The notes under the pieces were generated by a model. The model saw only the letters and a program-made list of their open reading frames with translations. It was not told where the DNA came from and made no database searches. From Clostridiales bacterium (GTDB taxonomy: Bacteria > Bacillota > Clostridia > Christensenellales > Borkfalkiaceae), in contig SVHO01000003.1 of assembly GCA_015055725.1 (NCBI GenBank), forward strand, positions 28,857 through 92,856: a stretch of 64,000 bases of DNA. Reading direction: 5' to 3'. A program made the position numbers and the translations under genes. The number at the start of each line of letters is the position of its first letter. Position 1 is the first letter of the stretch. Shown one piece after another: positions 34,008 through 43,860 of this stretch.

Positions 34008-35299
34008 TTAAAACTTTGCCGAAAGTGTTAGTTGTTGCAATAAATGCATGGCGTACTGATGCACCTTCACATACCCTTATGAATATTTTTTCTTGTTGGG
34101 ACTCTTCGCGTTTAGCAATGATATATACTCGTGCCGATTTACCAAATACTAACGTTTGTTCGCGCTTTTTTCAAATTAGCGAAAACGATGTTTTAAAGAG
34201 TGTTTTTAAGCCTTGGGTAAAAACTGGAAGAGAAGTTTTTAACACACATACTTGTCTTAATAAAGGGATTGAAGAAGAGCATAAAAGATATGCTAAAGCG
34301 AGAAAAAAACACTCGTATTTCATGTCGTTTTGTCGAGAAATGGTTTGGAAATTTGGGCATTGGAAAAGTAAAGAACTAAGAAATTTTGTTAAAGACTTTG
34401 ACCCAGACATTATTTTTGTTCCCATATATCCGACTGAATATATGGGAAGGATTCAAAGATATATAAAAAAACTTACAGGAAAGCAAATTGTTTGCTATTT
34501 GGCGGATGACAATTATTCTTATGAATCATGTAAAGGGTTTTGGTCATATGTACACCGCTTTATGTTAAGAAAACAAGTTAAATATCTTGCAACTAATTGC
34601 AAAGAGATGTTTGTAATTGTTGACAAGGAAAAAGAGGAAACAGATAAATTATTTGGTACAAATAGCGTTATTTTAACAAAAGGTGTTGATTTCACTAATA
34701 GGCATTTTGAAGAACGCCCTTTAAATAAACCGTTAAAATTTGTTTATACAGGTAATTTAATAATCGGCAGAGATAAGTCGTTGGCAATTATTGCTGACAT
34801 GTTAAACAAAATAAATGGCAATGAAACAAAAGCGGTTCTGGAAATTTATTCTCCTGATATTGTTGATGAAGAAACAATGGAAAAGTTGAACTCTGGATGT
34901 AGCAGACATTGCGGATTTGTTCCTAAAGAAAGGATTGAAGAAATTCAAAAAAATGCTGATGTTTTAATTTTTGCAGAAGCTATAAACGGGAAATACAGTA
35001 ATGCGGCAAGATTATCTTTTTCAACAAAGATTACAGATTACTTATCAAACGGAAAATGTGTTTTTGCGGTGGGTAAAAAAGATATAGCTCCTATTGATTA
35101 TTTTATTAAAAATGATTCGGCTATCGTCGCAACTAGTTATCAAGAAGTTGAAGATAAATTAAAGTGTATCTTAATGAACCCTTCTTTGATAAGTGAGTAT
35201 GCTCACAAGTCTTTTGAGTGTGCTAAAAAAAATCACGACAAAAATATAATTGATAAAAGATTTATAGAAACTATTTGCCGAAATATAAATAATGATTGA
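34004..35299 (+). CDS. Glycosyltransferase (GT-B type)
   Basis: 431 aa. The N-terminal domain starts PKVLVVAINAWRTDAPSHTL; a donor-binding region includes KFVYTGNLIIGRDKSL, then CGFVPKERIEEIQKNADVLIF and KITDYLSNGKCVFAVG. The pattern fits GT4-like enzymes but lacks the classic E-x7-E motif in obvious form. Start overlaps the previous gene by 4 nt (ATGA). Donor and acceptor are unknown. Confidence 0.8.
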   Translation: MIKTLPKVLVVAINAWRTDAPSHTLMNIFSCWDSSRLAMIYTRADLPNTNVCSRFFQISENDVLKSVFKPWVKTGREVFNTHTCLNKGIEEEHKRYAKARKKHSYFMSFCREMVWKFGHWKSKELRNFVKDFDPDIIFVPIYPTEYMGRIQRYIKKLTGKQIVCYLADDNYSYESCKGFWSYVHRFMLRKQVKYLATNCKEMFVIVDKEKEETDKLFGTNSVILTKGVDFTNRHFEERPLNKPLKFVYTGNLIIGRDKSLAIIADMLNKINGNETKAVLEIYSPDIVDEETMEKLNSGCSRHCGFVPKERIEEIQKNADVLIFAEAINGKYSNAARLSFSTKITDYLSNGKCVFAVGKKDIAPIDYFIKNDSAIVATSYQEVEDKLKCILMNPSLISEYAHKSFECAKKNHDKNIIDKRFIETICRNINND

Positions 35300-35329
35300 T
35301 AACTCTAATTTAGTGTTGGGGAAAACGTT

Positions 35330-36625
35330 GTGGATGGATTAATAAATAAAAAAACGAATAAAAAAACCAATCAGCAGCTGATAAATAACATATCAGCCTT
35401 TATATTGGCTTTTTGTTGTATGGTGCCTTCTTTTAGTGGGAAGACGATAATTGTCCTTTTTGCTATGTTTTTGTGGGGGGCATCTGCAATGCTAGGAAAA
35501 TATAGTAGATATGTCTTTAATTCTAATGAGAATTACATTTACTTGGGTATGTTTGGCTGGGGATTGATGACTATTGCTATTATATTGATTCGTCCTCAAT
35601 TAAACGCTGGTGGATTATATACTGGTCTTTTAACAAGTGTAATTTGCATTGAAACATTTAGAAATAATTTAATTAATAGGGATTTTTCAATTATAAAAGC
35701 ATTGGCTTTTTTTACTGTTGTGTTATACGTCATTGTGCTGGTTAGAGCACTACTTATCGGTGGCTTTAATTCTGACGTGTATAGATTAAATAAGACATCA
35801 GGGCTTATGAATGAATCTATTGGCAACTTTGGAATATATTATTTGATTGTATTTACTATACCCGTAGGTTTGTTTTTCTCTTTCAAAAAAAATTGCAAGT
35901 ATAGATTATTGGCTTTGGCATTGACGCTTGTTTCAATTTTATTATTGTTTGCTGCGCAATATGCAATTGCTTTTATTACTGAAATTTCGCTATTATTGAT
36001 TTGGTTTGTAATTACAAAAACAAAAGAAAATAAAAGTTTAAGGTTAATTTCTTTGGTATTTATTACTTTATTGATAGTTTTGTTGGTATTATTTGTAGAT
36101 GAATTGCTTGTTAGTCCGTTAACGTCCATTGCAAATTCTTTACCAAGTAGTTCGCCTATGAAGGAACGTTTAATGGACGTTGTGAAAACTTTGCAAGGTG
36201 ACGTGGGTGACAATAATTTAGCGGTTGATAGGCTGACGCGATATAAAGATAGTCTAGTTAGCTTTTTTAAGAATCCTTTATTTGGTTCTAATTTTGAAAA
36301 CCTCTTCAGTGTTGTTGAAACAGAAGGAAAAGCAGGACACAATTCTGTATTAGAAATGCTTAATCAATATGGGTTAGTTTTTGGTTTGCCTTATTTTATG
36401 TTGTTGATATCAGCGTTTAAAAAAGCACTTAATATTTGGAAAAATCTAAATCACAGTTTTTATGCTTTATTGATTGCAATTATTTTTGCTTATTTTTTGT
36501 TAGGTTTATTAAATCCGATTTTTAATTTGTTTGCAATGACTTGGTTTTTATTTAATGCTATTTTTGTTATGCCATTGGTCTTCGATAAGAAATTTACTCA
36601 TGGTCAGTGTGGTGAAATAGGATAG
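35330..36625 (+). CDS. wzy: O-antigen/polysaccharide polymerase (Wzy-like)
   Basis: 431-aa integral membrane protein with about ten hydrophobic segments and a large extracytoplasmic loop (about 245-345) between the later segments, as in Wzy and O-antigen ligase-type proteins. The loop has a GHNSVLEMLNQYG motif, matching the Wzy_C-like HN pair. It joins repeat units on the outer membrane face. The start is GTG. Identity rests on topology plus the GHNS motif and location near Wzx. Confidence 0.82.
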   Translation: MDGLINKKTNKKTNQQLINNISAFILAFCCMVPSFSGKTIIVLFAMFLWGASAMLGKYSRYVFNSNENYIYLGMFGWGLMTIAIILIRPQLNAGGLYTGLLTSVICIETFRNNLINRDFSIIKALAFFTVVLYVIVLVRALLIGGFNSDVYRLNKTSGLMNESIGNFGIYYLIVFTIPVGLFFSFKKNCKYRLLALALTLVSILLLFAAQYAIAFITEISLLLIWFVITKTKENKSLRLISLVFITLLIVLLVLFVDELLVSPLTSIANSLPSSSPMKERLMDVVKTLQGDVGDNNLAVDRLTRYKDSLVSFFKNPLFGSNFENLFSVVETEGKAGHNSVLEMLNQYGLVFGLPYFMLLISAFKKALNIWKNLNHSFYALLIAIIFAYFLLGLLNPIFNLFAMTWFLFNAIFVMPLVFDKKFTHGQCGEIG

Positions 36626-36627
36626 AA

Positions 36628-37854
36628 ATGAAAGTTGTGATATTAAATTCTGTAATCAGTGAATCAACAAGTACCGGAAGACTAATACGAGAAATAAGTG
36701 AATATCTGATAGAAAATGGAGAAGACGTCACTGTTTTTTATTCTCAAACAAAGGGGATAAATAATATTCCTGCTTATGCAAAAAAATTTGGACATGGATT
36801 TGAGAATAAAATTCATGCGTTTTTGTCAAGGCTGACTGGTAAACAAGGTTATTACTCTTATTTAGGAACAAAAGCTTTAATACGAAATATTAAAAAAGAA
36901 AAACCAGATATCGTTCATTTACATAATTTACATAGTAATGATGTTTGTTTGCCTATGCTTTTTAAGTTTTTGAAAAAAGAGGATATAGGAGTTGTAATTA
37001 ATTTACACGATTGCTGGTATTATACGGGAAGATGCTATCATTATAAAAACGTTAATTGTGAACAATGGAAAACAGGTTGTTCAAGGTGCCCTCCAGGCTG
37101 CAGGTCTAATCCATATTGGTTTTTTTCTCAGACAAAAAAACTTTCAAAAGACAAGCGTTCGTTTTTTTCTATAAAAAAAATACGAATAGTCGGGGTTTCT
37201 AAATGGATAGAAAGTGAAGCTAAAAAATCTTTCATTTTGCAAACTAAAGAAATAGTTTCCATATATAATTGGATTGATTTAAATGTTTTTTCTCCAAATA
37301 AAAAAGGTGAATTTCGTGAAAAACACGGGTTGAATGATAAAAGGATTGTATTAGGTGTTTGTAGTAAGTGGGTTAAGGATAAAGGATTAGACGACTTGTT
37401 ATTACTCTCAAAACATTTATCTGACGACATTCAACTTGTATTAGTTGGAAGTGTTGATGATAAAATTCAAGAAGAATATAAAGATAAAATTCTTTTTTTG
37501 CCACCAATATACGACAAAAATCTTTTAGCTCAGACGTATGCTGATGCTGATGTATACGTTAATTTATCAAAGGAAGAATCATTTGGACTAACGAATGCAG
37601 AAGCGCTTGCATCTGGAACACCCATCATTGTTTATAATTCAACGGCGGGACCCGAACTTGTTGGTGATGGATGTGGGTATGTTGCGCGAATAGATGATAT
37701 TGATGATGTTTTGTTTGGGATTAACGAATTAATAAAAGCTAATAGAGAATTATTAAGAGTATCTTGCTCAAATTTTGCGAGAGAAAATTTCGATAAGAAT
37801 AAAAATATAAAAAAATATTTAGAACTTTATAAGGGGCTATCACAAGGCGATTAG
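36628..37854 (+). CDS. Glycosyltransferase family 4
   Basis: 408 aa. The N-terminal domain has HLHNLHSNDVCLPMLFKFLK and LHDCWYYTGRCYHYKNVNCEQW with a Cys-rich stretch typical of WcaC/WcaF-cluster transferases. Donor domain: VCSKWVKDKGLDDL and LSKEESFGLTNAEALASGTPIIVYNSTAGPELV, with the E-x7-E pair. It begins 2 nt after wzy, and the next gene begins 2 nt after its stop. Confidence 0.9.
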   Translation: MKVVILNSVISESTSTGRLIREISEYLIENGEDVTVFYSQTKGINNIPAYAKKFGHGFENKIHAFLSRLTGKQGYYSYLGTKALIRNIKKEKPDIVHLHNLHSNDVCLPMLFKFLKKEDIGVVINLHDCWYYTGRCYHYKNVNCEQWKTGCSRCPPGCRSNPYWFFSQTKKLSKDKRSFFSIKKIRIVGVSKWIESEAKKSFILQTKEIVSIYNWIDLNVFSPNKKGEFREKHGLNDKRIVLGVCSKWVKDKGLDDLLLLSKHLSDDIQLVLVGSVDDKIQEEYKDKILFLPPIYDKNLLAQTYADADVYVNLSKEESFGLTNAEALASGTPIIVYNSTAGPELVGDGCGYVARIDDIDDVLFGINELIKANRELLRVSCSNFARENFDKNKNIKKYLELYKGLSQGD

Positions 37855-37856
37855 TT

Positions 37857-38900
37857 ATGAAAATAGGTATAATTACATTCCATTGGGCAACTAATTATGG
37901 TGCAGTTTTACAAGCATATGCGCTCCAATCATATTTAAGTGAACAAGGTCACGATGTTGAGATAATAAATTATAGACCATTAAGAAACATAATTTTACAA
38001 AGGATGACTTGGATTAAAAATTTATCCTTTGGTAGTTTTGCAAAAGAGAGAAAACTGAAAAGGTTTAGACGGAAAAATCTTATCACAAGTAAAAAAGTTT
38101 ATTCATCAAACAAGGCATTAATAAAAGCAAATAACGTTTATGATGTTATAATCTGTGGTAGTGACCAGGTTTGGAATATGTCTTTTATACAATATGCCGA
38201 AAAAAATAAACTAACCTTTAGTTATTATCTGGATTTTTTAAATGATAAAACTAAAAAAGTTGCTTATGCTGCAAGTTTTGGAACAAATGAAATAACAGCA
38301 AGGTTTAAGTCTAAAATTAAAGAGTGCTTAAGTAATTTTGCATCTATTAGCGTTCGTGAGAATAGTGCGAAAAAAATGCTTTGTGATATAGGGATTGAAT
38401 CTAAAATTGTTGTTGATCCAACATTGTTATTACAAGCAAATAACTATAATTTTTTGCCAAATAATGCTAAAAAAGAGCACGATTTATTTGTGTATAGATT
38501 ACACAAAAATCAATGTTTATTTGATAAAGTTGAGTCCTATTTAACTTCGACAATTAATTCGGTCAAAACTTCTAAAAATATGAGTATAGAACATTGGTTG
38601 CAATCAATAAAAAACTCAAATTTTGTTTTAACCAACTCCTTTCATGGCATTGTATTTAGTATGATTTTTAAGGTGCCGTTTCTTTCTGTTTTAGTAGAGG
38701 GGTCTGATATGAACGATAGAATTTTAACACTTTTATCTAGTGTTGGACTACAAGAAAGATGTATCAATGAGTTTGATAAGGACATAATTGACAAAATAAT
38801 GAAAACACCAATTCTCTGGGAAGATGTGTTAGATAAATTAATGAAACTTAAAGAAGAAGCAAAAGATTTTTTATCATCTGCTATTGTTGATAGAAAGTAA
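37857..38900 (+). CDS. Polysaccharide pyruvyl transferase family protein
   Basis: 347 aa with the CsaB/WcaK-like fold. KIGIITFHWATNYGAVLQAYALQSYL start, VIICGSDQVWN, VAYAASFG, SVRENSAKKML and the C-terminal VLTNSFHGIVFSMIFKVPF with the conserved SFHG. Members add a pyruvate ketal from phosphoenolpyruvate to a sugar hydroxyl pair. It makes the polymer anionic if active. An FrhB-like protein of the kind often paired with this family is encoded at 43853. Confidence 0.9.
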   Translation: MKIGIITFHWATNYGAVLQAYALQSYLSEQGHDVEIINYRPLRNIILQRMTWIKNLSFGSFAKERKLKRFRRKNLITSKKVYSSNKALIKANNVYDVIICGSDQVWNMSFIQYAEKNKLTFSYYLDFLNDKTKKVAYAASFGTNEITARFKSKIKECLSNFASISVRENSAKKMLCDIGIESKIVVDPTLLLQANNYNFLPNNAKKEHDLFVYRLHKNQCLFDKVESYLTSTINSVKTSKNMSIEHWLQSIKNSNFVLTNSFHGIVFSMIFKVPFLSVLVEGSDMNDRILTLLSSVGLQERCINEFDKDIIDKIMKTPILWEDVLDKLMKLKEEAKDFLSSAIVDRK

Positions 38901-38912
38901 GGAGAAACTAAT

Positions 38913-40358
38913 TTGCTTAATTTTATTTGGAAATTTTTAGAAAGAATAGGTTCACAACTTGTTTCTTTTATAGTGTCTATAATCCTTGCGCGGTTATTAT
39001 TACCCAAAGATTATGGTGTTATTGCTGTTGTTACGATTTTTGTTACTATAGCAGATGTTTTTGTAAACGTTGGGTTGGGGAGTGCATTGATTCAAAAAAA
39101 AGAAGTGGACGAGTTGGACTATTCTTCTGCTTTTATGTGTAATCTTGGCCTCGGTACTTTACTATATATATTAATTTTCTTTTGCTCTCCACTTATTGCT
39201 AAGTGGTTTGAAATGCCAGAGTTGGTTAGCATAACTAGGGTGTTGGGTACACAAGTTATTTTTGCAAGCGTTTTGTCTATTCAAAATTCCTATATATCAA
39301 AAAATCGTTTATTCAAAAAGAATTTTTTAGCTACCTTATTTGCAACAATTTTTTCTGCAATACTCGGTATAGCTATGGCTTACTTAAAATTTGGTGTTTG
39401 GGCATTGGTGGCACAACAATTGTCATTGAGTTTGTTAAGTATTGTGTGCTTGACAATATCATTGAAGTGGTTTCCTAAATTCAATGTTTCTTTTAAAAGA
39501 ATAAAGACTTTATTACCTTTCGGATTTAAAATTTTAGCTACGGGATTAATAGACGTTGGTGTTAGAGAAACAAGGCAGATTATTGTTGGTAAAAAATACA
39601 CGGCGTCTGACTTGGCTTACTACAATAAAGGTGCTAATTTTCCTCAGTTAATCGTTGCTAACTTGAATATGCCATTAAGAGCTGTTTTGTTTCCATCTAT
39701 GGCAGATTTGCAAGATAAAAAAGAACAGCTTTTAAACACCACGCGCACTGCTATAAGATTTTTGGCGTTTTTATATTTTCCTATGATGGCTGGATTAGCT
39801 ATTATTGCAAAACCATTTATTTCGCTTTTATTAACGGATGCGTGGCTACCATGCGTTTTATATTTGCAAGTTTATTGTTTTGAATACGCCACGTGGAGTT
39901 TGCAAGGACCAGTTGAATGTATGTTGAAAGGATTGGGAGCGGGTAGTTTGATTCTTGTTTCTGAAATTATCCGTAAATCGGGCGCTCTTTTAATTGTTTT
40001 CGTCGCAATGTTTTTTGGTATGGAAGCAATGGCTATAGCGGTGCTTGCAACAGCATTTTTAAATGATTTTGTTTATAGGTGCGCTGGCAAAATCGCAATA
40101 AGTTATTCATTTAAAGAGCAAGTTAAGGATATTTGTGGACCAATTTTGTTAACAATTGCAATGACTTGTGCCGTATATCCTTTGAAATTTATTTTGTTTA
40201 ATAATTGGGCGCTATTATTTTCTCAAGTAATATTGGCTATAGTTGTTTACATTGGTTTGGCTTATATAACAAAAAATAGAGAATTATGTGTTGGATTATC
40301 AATCGTAAAAAAATTATTTAAAAAGAGCAACAAAAACAAATTTGAAACCACTAAATAA
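38913..40358 (+). CDS. wzx: Polysaccharide flippase (Wzx, MOP superfamily)
   Basis: 481-aa membrane protein with about 12-14 hydrophobic helices. It begins with FIWKFLERIGSQLVSFIVSIILARLLLPKDYGVIAVV, the WzxC-like signature, and has GLGSALIQKKEVDELDYSSAF. It flips the lipid-linked repeat unit across the membrane. The start is TTG, 8 nt after AAGGAG (38899-38904). GACGTT-type codon pairs start to return in this gene. Confidence 0.93.
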   Translation: MLNFIWKFLERIGSQLVSFIVSIILARLLLPKDYGVIAVVTIFVTIADVFVNVGLGSALIQKKEVDELDYSSAFMCNLGLGTLLYILIFFCSPLIAKWFEMPELVSITRVLGTQVIFASVLSIQNSYISKNRLFKKNFLATLFATIFSAILGIAMAYLKFGVWALVAQQLSLSLLSIVCLTISLKWFPKFNVSFKRIKTLLPFGFKILATGLIDVGVRETRQIIVGKKYTASDLAYYNKGANFPQLIVANLNMPLRAVLFPSMADLQDKKEQLLNTTRTAIRFLAFLYFPMMAGLAIIAKPFISLLLTDAWLPCVLYLQVYCFEYATWSLQGPVECMLKGLGAGSLILVSEIIRKSGALLIVFVAMFFGMEAMAIAVLATAFLNDFVYRCAGKIAISYSFKEQVKDICGPILLTIAMTCAVYPLKFILFNNWALLFSQVILAIVVYIGLAYITKNRELCVGLSIVKKLFKKSNKNKFETTK

Positions 40359-40398
40359 CAAAAAAGAGAGATGAAATAAGAAATTATTAAGGGGAAAA

Positions 40399-41451
40399 AT
40401 GGTTAAAGTATTTTTATTAGCTAAAAAAGTTTCGCCTGTGAGGATGGATATTTACAATTATATTGCTGAACACGTTGATTTTACAGTTGGTTATACTGTG
40501 TCCATCCCAGAAGGGGCAAAATTTAAGACATTAAAATTAGAAGAAAAAAAACTTTTAAGATTTAGTTATAAAAAACCAAGTCTTCGAAAATTGTTGAAAA
40601 AATACGACGTAGCGATCTTGCCGATGGACTACAATATGTTAGACGTTGATTTTTGTTTATTTGATAAGCATCCGTGTAAAATTATTACTTGGGGTATTGG
40701 AGTGCCTGCTTCTTATACTGTTCGTTTTGACGACCCAAACGTGAAAAACAGAATGCCTTTCTTTGTTAAGCACTCTGACGCGGTCTTGTTTTATACTGAT
40801 TATCCGAAAAATAAATACGCAAAACTTGGATACTCAGAAGAAAAAATGTTTGTTGCGCCTAATACAACTCCTGTGAATAAAATCCCGTTAGAGAGAGAAA
40901 GAAACAGTATTCTTTTCGTAGGTAGTTTGTATCCAGCAAAGCAAACCGATAAACTAATAGAGGCGTACAAATTATTAAAGGACGAAGGAGTAAAGTTGTT
41001 ACCTTTGTATATTATAGGGGATGGCAGTGAGCGTGAGCGTTTAGAACAAATGGTTGATTATATGGGGCTAGAAAGCGAAGTTTTCTTTTGTGGTGCGATT
41101 TATTCTGATGATGAATTGGAAAAATATTATTTTAACGCACGCGCCGTTATTTCTCCTGACCAAGCGGGTTTATCAGTATTAAAAACGATGGGATATGGCG
41201 TTCCATTCGTGACAACTAAGGATGCTTATACTGGTGGAGAGCGATTAAACATTACCAACGGAATAACGGGTGTTTTAATGGATGGAGTTGATAAACTTGC
41301 TGACGTTTTGAAAGATATTCATTTTAACCCAAAAAAATATTTAGAGATGGGTAAAAATGCTTATGATTTTTATTGGAAGAATCGCACGCCACAACATATG
41401 GCAGAGGGGTTTTTATCAGCTATTAATTTTGTTAAAATGTCAAAAAATTAA
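40399..41451 (+). CDS. Glycosyltransferase family 4
   Basis: 350 aa, GT-B. The donor domain is clear: ILFVGSLYPAKQTDKLIEAYKLLKDEG, YIIGDGSERERLEQMVDYMG, VFFCGAIYSDDELEKYYFNARAVISPDQAGLSVLKTMGYGVPFVT. The usual EGFG is PDQAGLS, a variant seen in some FucNAc/ManNAc transferases. GGGG ribosome site. It precedes the UDP-ManNAcA genes by 80 nt, so it may use that donor (inference). Confidence 0.87.
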   Translation: MVKVFLLAKKVSPVRMDIYNYIAEHVDFTVGYTVSIPEGAKFKTLKLEEKKLLRFSYKKPSLRKLLKKYDVAILPMDYNMLDVDFCLFDKHPCKIITWGIGVPASYTVRFDDPNVKNRMPFFVKHSDAVLFYTDYPKNKYAKLGYSEEKMFVAPNTTPVNKIPLERERNSILFVGSLYPAKQTDKLIEAYKLLKDEGVKLLPLYIIGDGSERERLEQMVDYMGLESEVFFCGAIYSDDELEKYYFNARAVISPDQAGLSVLKTMGYGVPFVTTKDAYTGGERLNITNGITGVLMDGVDKLADVLKDIHFNPKKYLEMGKNAYDFYWKNRTPQHMAEGFLSAINFVKMSKN

Positions 41452-41532
41452 AAGTAGTTGTGTCTGCATTGAACAAGTATAGAGTTCAATATTTACATTG
41501 AGCAAAAGAAAATTATTGAGAGGAGATATTTT

Positions 41533-42753
41533 ATGATAAACGTTATAGGATTAGGATATATTGGCTTGCCAACAGCTTTGATGTTGGCTTCGCACGGTAT
41601 TGAAGTTGTCGGAACTGATTACAATAAAGAATTGGTTAATACATTAAACTCGGGACGAACAACTTTTAAGGAAGAGGGACTAGACAAGCTTTTTAATGAC
41701 GCATTAAAGTCTGGTATTAAGTTCACAACTCAATATCAAGTGACTGATACGTACATTGTTTCCGTTCCCACACCATACGATAAGTTTTCTAAGAAAGTTG
41801 ACGCATGCTACGTTAATGTAGCGATTAAAGAAATTATGAAAGTTTGCCCAAAGGGAACAACTGTTGTTATTGAATCAACAGTTTCTCCTGGTACAATAGA
41901 CCGTTATGTTAGACCTGTTATTGAAGAAAATGGGTTTATAATTGGAAAAGATATACATTTAGTTCACGCACCAGAAAGGATTATTCCTGGAAATATGGTA
42001 TACGAACTTTTACATAATAATCGAACAATTGGGGCAGATGACCGCACAATAGGTGAAAAAATTAAGAAAATTTATTCTTCATTTTGTTTAGGTGAAATAG
42101 TTGTCACGGATATTAAAACAGCTGAAATGACAAAGGTTGTTGAAAACACCTTCCGTGCTGTTAATATTGCTTTTGCTAATGAACTAGCAAAAATTTGCAG
42201 ACATGACGATATGGACGTGTATGAAATTATTAAGATTTGTAATATGCATCCAAGAGTAAACATTTTAACTCCCGGACCAGGTGTTGGTGGACATTGTATT
42301 TCTGTTGATCCTTGGTTTTTAGTTGGAGATTATCCATCGTTAACTAAAGTAATATGGGAATCAATGAAGATTAATGATTCAATGCCCGAATTTGTTTTAG
42401 AGAGAATTCACACTATCATGAAAGAAAAGGGGATAACCGATATAAGCCGTGTGGGGCTATATGGCTTAACGTATAAAGAAAACGTTGACGACTATAGGGA
42501 ATCTCCTACCTTACAACTTTTGGCATGTCAAGAAAAACATTTGGCTGAACCCTTAAAAGTTTATGATCCATTTATAAAACAAAATATTGTAAAAAACCAA
42601 TATCACAATTTAGATGCATTCTTAAGTGATGTTGATTTTGTTGTTATTATGGTAGGGCATAATGAAATTAAAGAAAATTTAGACAAATTAAAAAATAAAA
42701 CTATTTTAGACACAAGAAAAATTTGTACATTACAAGGAACGTATTATTTATAA
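41533..42753 (+). CDS. wecC: UDP-N-acetyl-D-mannosamine dehydrogenase
   Basis: Oxidises UDP-ManNAc twice to UDP-ManNAcA using NAD. 406 aa. Rossmann start VIGLGYIGLPTALMLASHG, STVSPGT, the HAPERIIPGN motif, and PGVGGHCISVDPWFL with the catalytic Cys. VGLYGLTYKENVDDYRESPT marks the C-terminal UDP-binding domain. GAGGAG ribosome site. It forms a pair with the 2-epimerase downstream, the complete route from UDP-GlcNAc to UDP-ManNAcA. Confidence 0.93.
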   Translation: MINVIGLGYIGLPTALMLASHGIEVVGTDYNKELVNTLNSGRTTFKEEGLDKLFNDALKSGIKFTTQYQVTDTYIVSVPTPYDKFSKKVDACYVNVAIKEIMKVCPKGTTVVIESTVSPGTIDRYVRPVIEENGFIIGKDIHLVHAPERIIPGNMVYELLHNNRTIGADDRTIGEKIKKIYSSFCLGEIVVTDIKTAEMTKVVENTFRAVNIAFANELAKICRHDDMDVYEIIKICNMHPRVNILTPGPGVGGHCISVDPWFLVGDYPSLTKVIWESMKINDSMPEFVLERIHTIMKEKGITDISRVGLYGLTYKENVDDYRESPTLQLLACQEKHLAEPLKVYDPFIKQNIVKNQYHNLDAFLSDVDFVVIMVGHNEIKENLDKLKNKTILDTRKICTLQGTYYL

Positions 42754-42765
42754 GGAGAATTTAGT

Positions 42766-43860
42766 GTGAAGAAAGTAATGTTGGTTTTCGGAACGCGTCC
42801 CGAAGCAATCAAGATGTGTCCGTTAGTAAATGAGTTGAAGTCAAGAAAATCTATTAAAACAATAGTTTGCGTTACTGGGCAACATAGACAAATGCTGAAC
42901 CAAGTATTAGACGTTTTTCACGTTGTTCCCGACTATGATTTGTCAATTATGAAAGAAAAACAAACTTTGTTTGATATTACTACTGCTATTTTACAACGAA
43001 TTAAAGAGATTTTAGAAAAAGAAACACCCGATATCGTTTTGGTTCATGGGGATACGTCCACTACTTTTGTCACGGCACTTGCTTGTTTCTATTTGCAAAT
43101 TCCAATTGGTCACGTTGAGGCTGGATTGCGCACGTATAATATTTATAGTCCTTGGCCAGAAGAATTCAACCGTCAAGCAGTTTCGATCATTAGCAAATAT
43201 AATTTTGCACCAACTGAATTGAGTAGAAAAAATTTAATTAAAGAAGGTAGGAAAAGAGATACTATTTACGTTACGGGCAATACGGCCATAGATGCGCTTA
43301 AAACTACTGTAAAGGATAATTATACGCACCCAGAACTTGAATGGGCGAAAGATAGTAAGCTCATTATGATAACGGCGCACAGGCGTGAAAATATAGGAGA
43401 GCCTATGCGTAATATGTTTCGAGCCATCCGTAAGGTAATCGACGAACATAGTGATGTGAAAGCAATTTATCCAATTCATATGAATCCTGTTGTAAGAAAA
43501 ATTGCAAATGAAGAATTGAGTGGTTGCGATAAAATACATATTATTGAGCCACTTGAAGTTCTAGATTTTCATAATTTTCTTGCTCAAAGTTTCTTGATTT
43601 TAACTGATTCGGGTGGAATTCAAGAAGAGGCACCATCATTAGGAAAACCTGTTTTAGTAATGAGGGATACAACTGAGCGCCCAGAAGGGATTAAGGCTGG
43701 CACTTTAAAACTTGTGGGAACTGATGAAACAACAATTTATAAAAATTTTAATGTGTTAATAAATAACAAAAAGGCATATGAAAAGATGTCAAAAGCTAGC
43801 AACCCATATGGTGATGGACTTGCATCTAAGCGTATTGCGGATATATTGGAACATGAATAA
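42766..43860 (+). CDS. wecB: UDP-N-acetylglucosamine 2-epimerase (non-hydrolysing)
   Basis: Interconverts UDP-GlcNAc and UDP-ManNAc. 364 aa, starting at GTG after AAGGAG. Motifs: VFGTRPEAIKMCPLV, VHGDTSTTFVTALACFYLQIPIGHVEAGLRT, WPEEFNRQ, and the TDSGGIQEEAPSLGKPVLVMRDTTERPEG C-terminal block. It could also feed wall teichoic acid linkage-unit synthesis, which needs ManNAc. Its stop overlaps the next gene. Confidence 0.95.
   Translation: MKKVMLVFGTRPEAIKMCPLVNELKSRKSIKTIVCVTGQHRQMLNQVLDVFHVVPDYDLSIMKEKQTLFDITTAILQRIKEILEKETPDIVLVHGDTSTTFVTALACFYLQIPIGHVEAGLRTYNIYSPWPEEFNRQAVSIISKYNFAPTELSRKNLIKEGRKRDTIYVTGNTAIDALKTTVKDNYTHPELEWAKDSKLIMITAHRRENIGEPMRNMFRAIRKVIDEHSDVKAIYPIHMNPVVRKIANEELSGCDKIHIIEPLEVLDFHNFLAQSFLILTDSGGIQEEAPSLGKPVLVMRDTTERPEGIKAGTLKLVGTDETTIYKNFNVLINNKKAYEKMSKASNPYGDGLASKRIADILEHE

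Noticed and set aside
41468..41490. Hairpin ATTGAAC/GTTCAAT between a glycosyltransferase and wecC
   Set aside because: Only 7 bp with no T-run; too weak to call a terminator or regulatory site.
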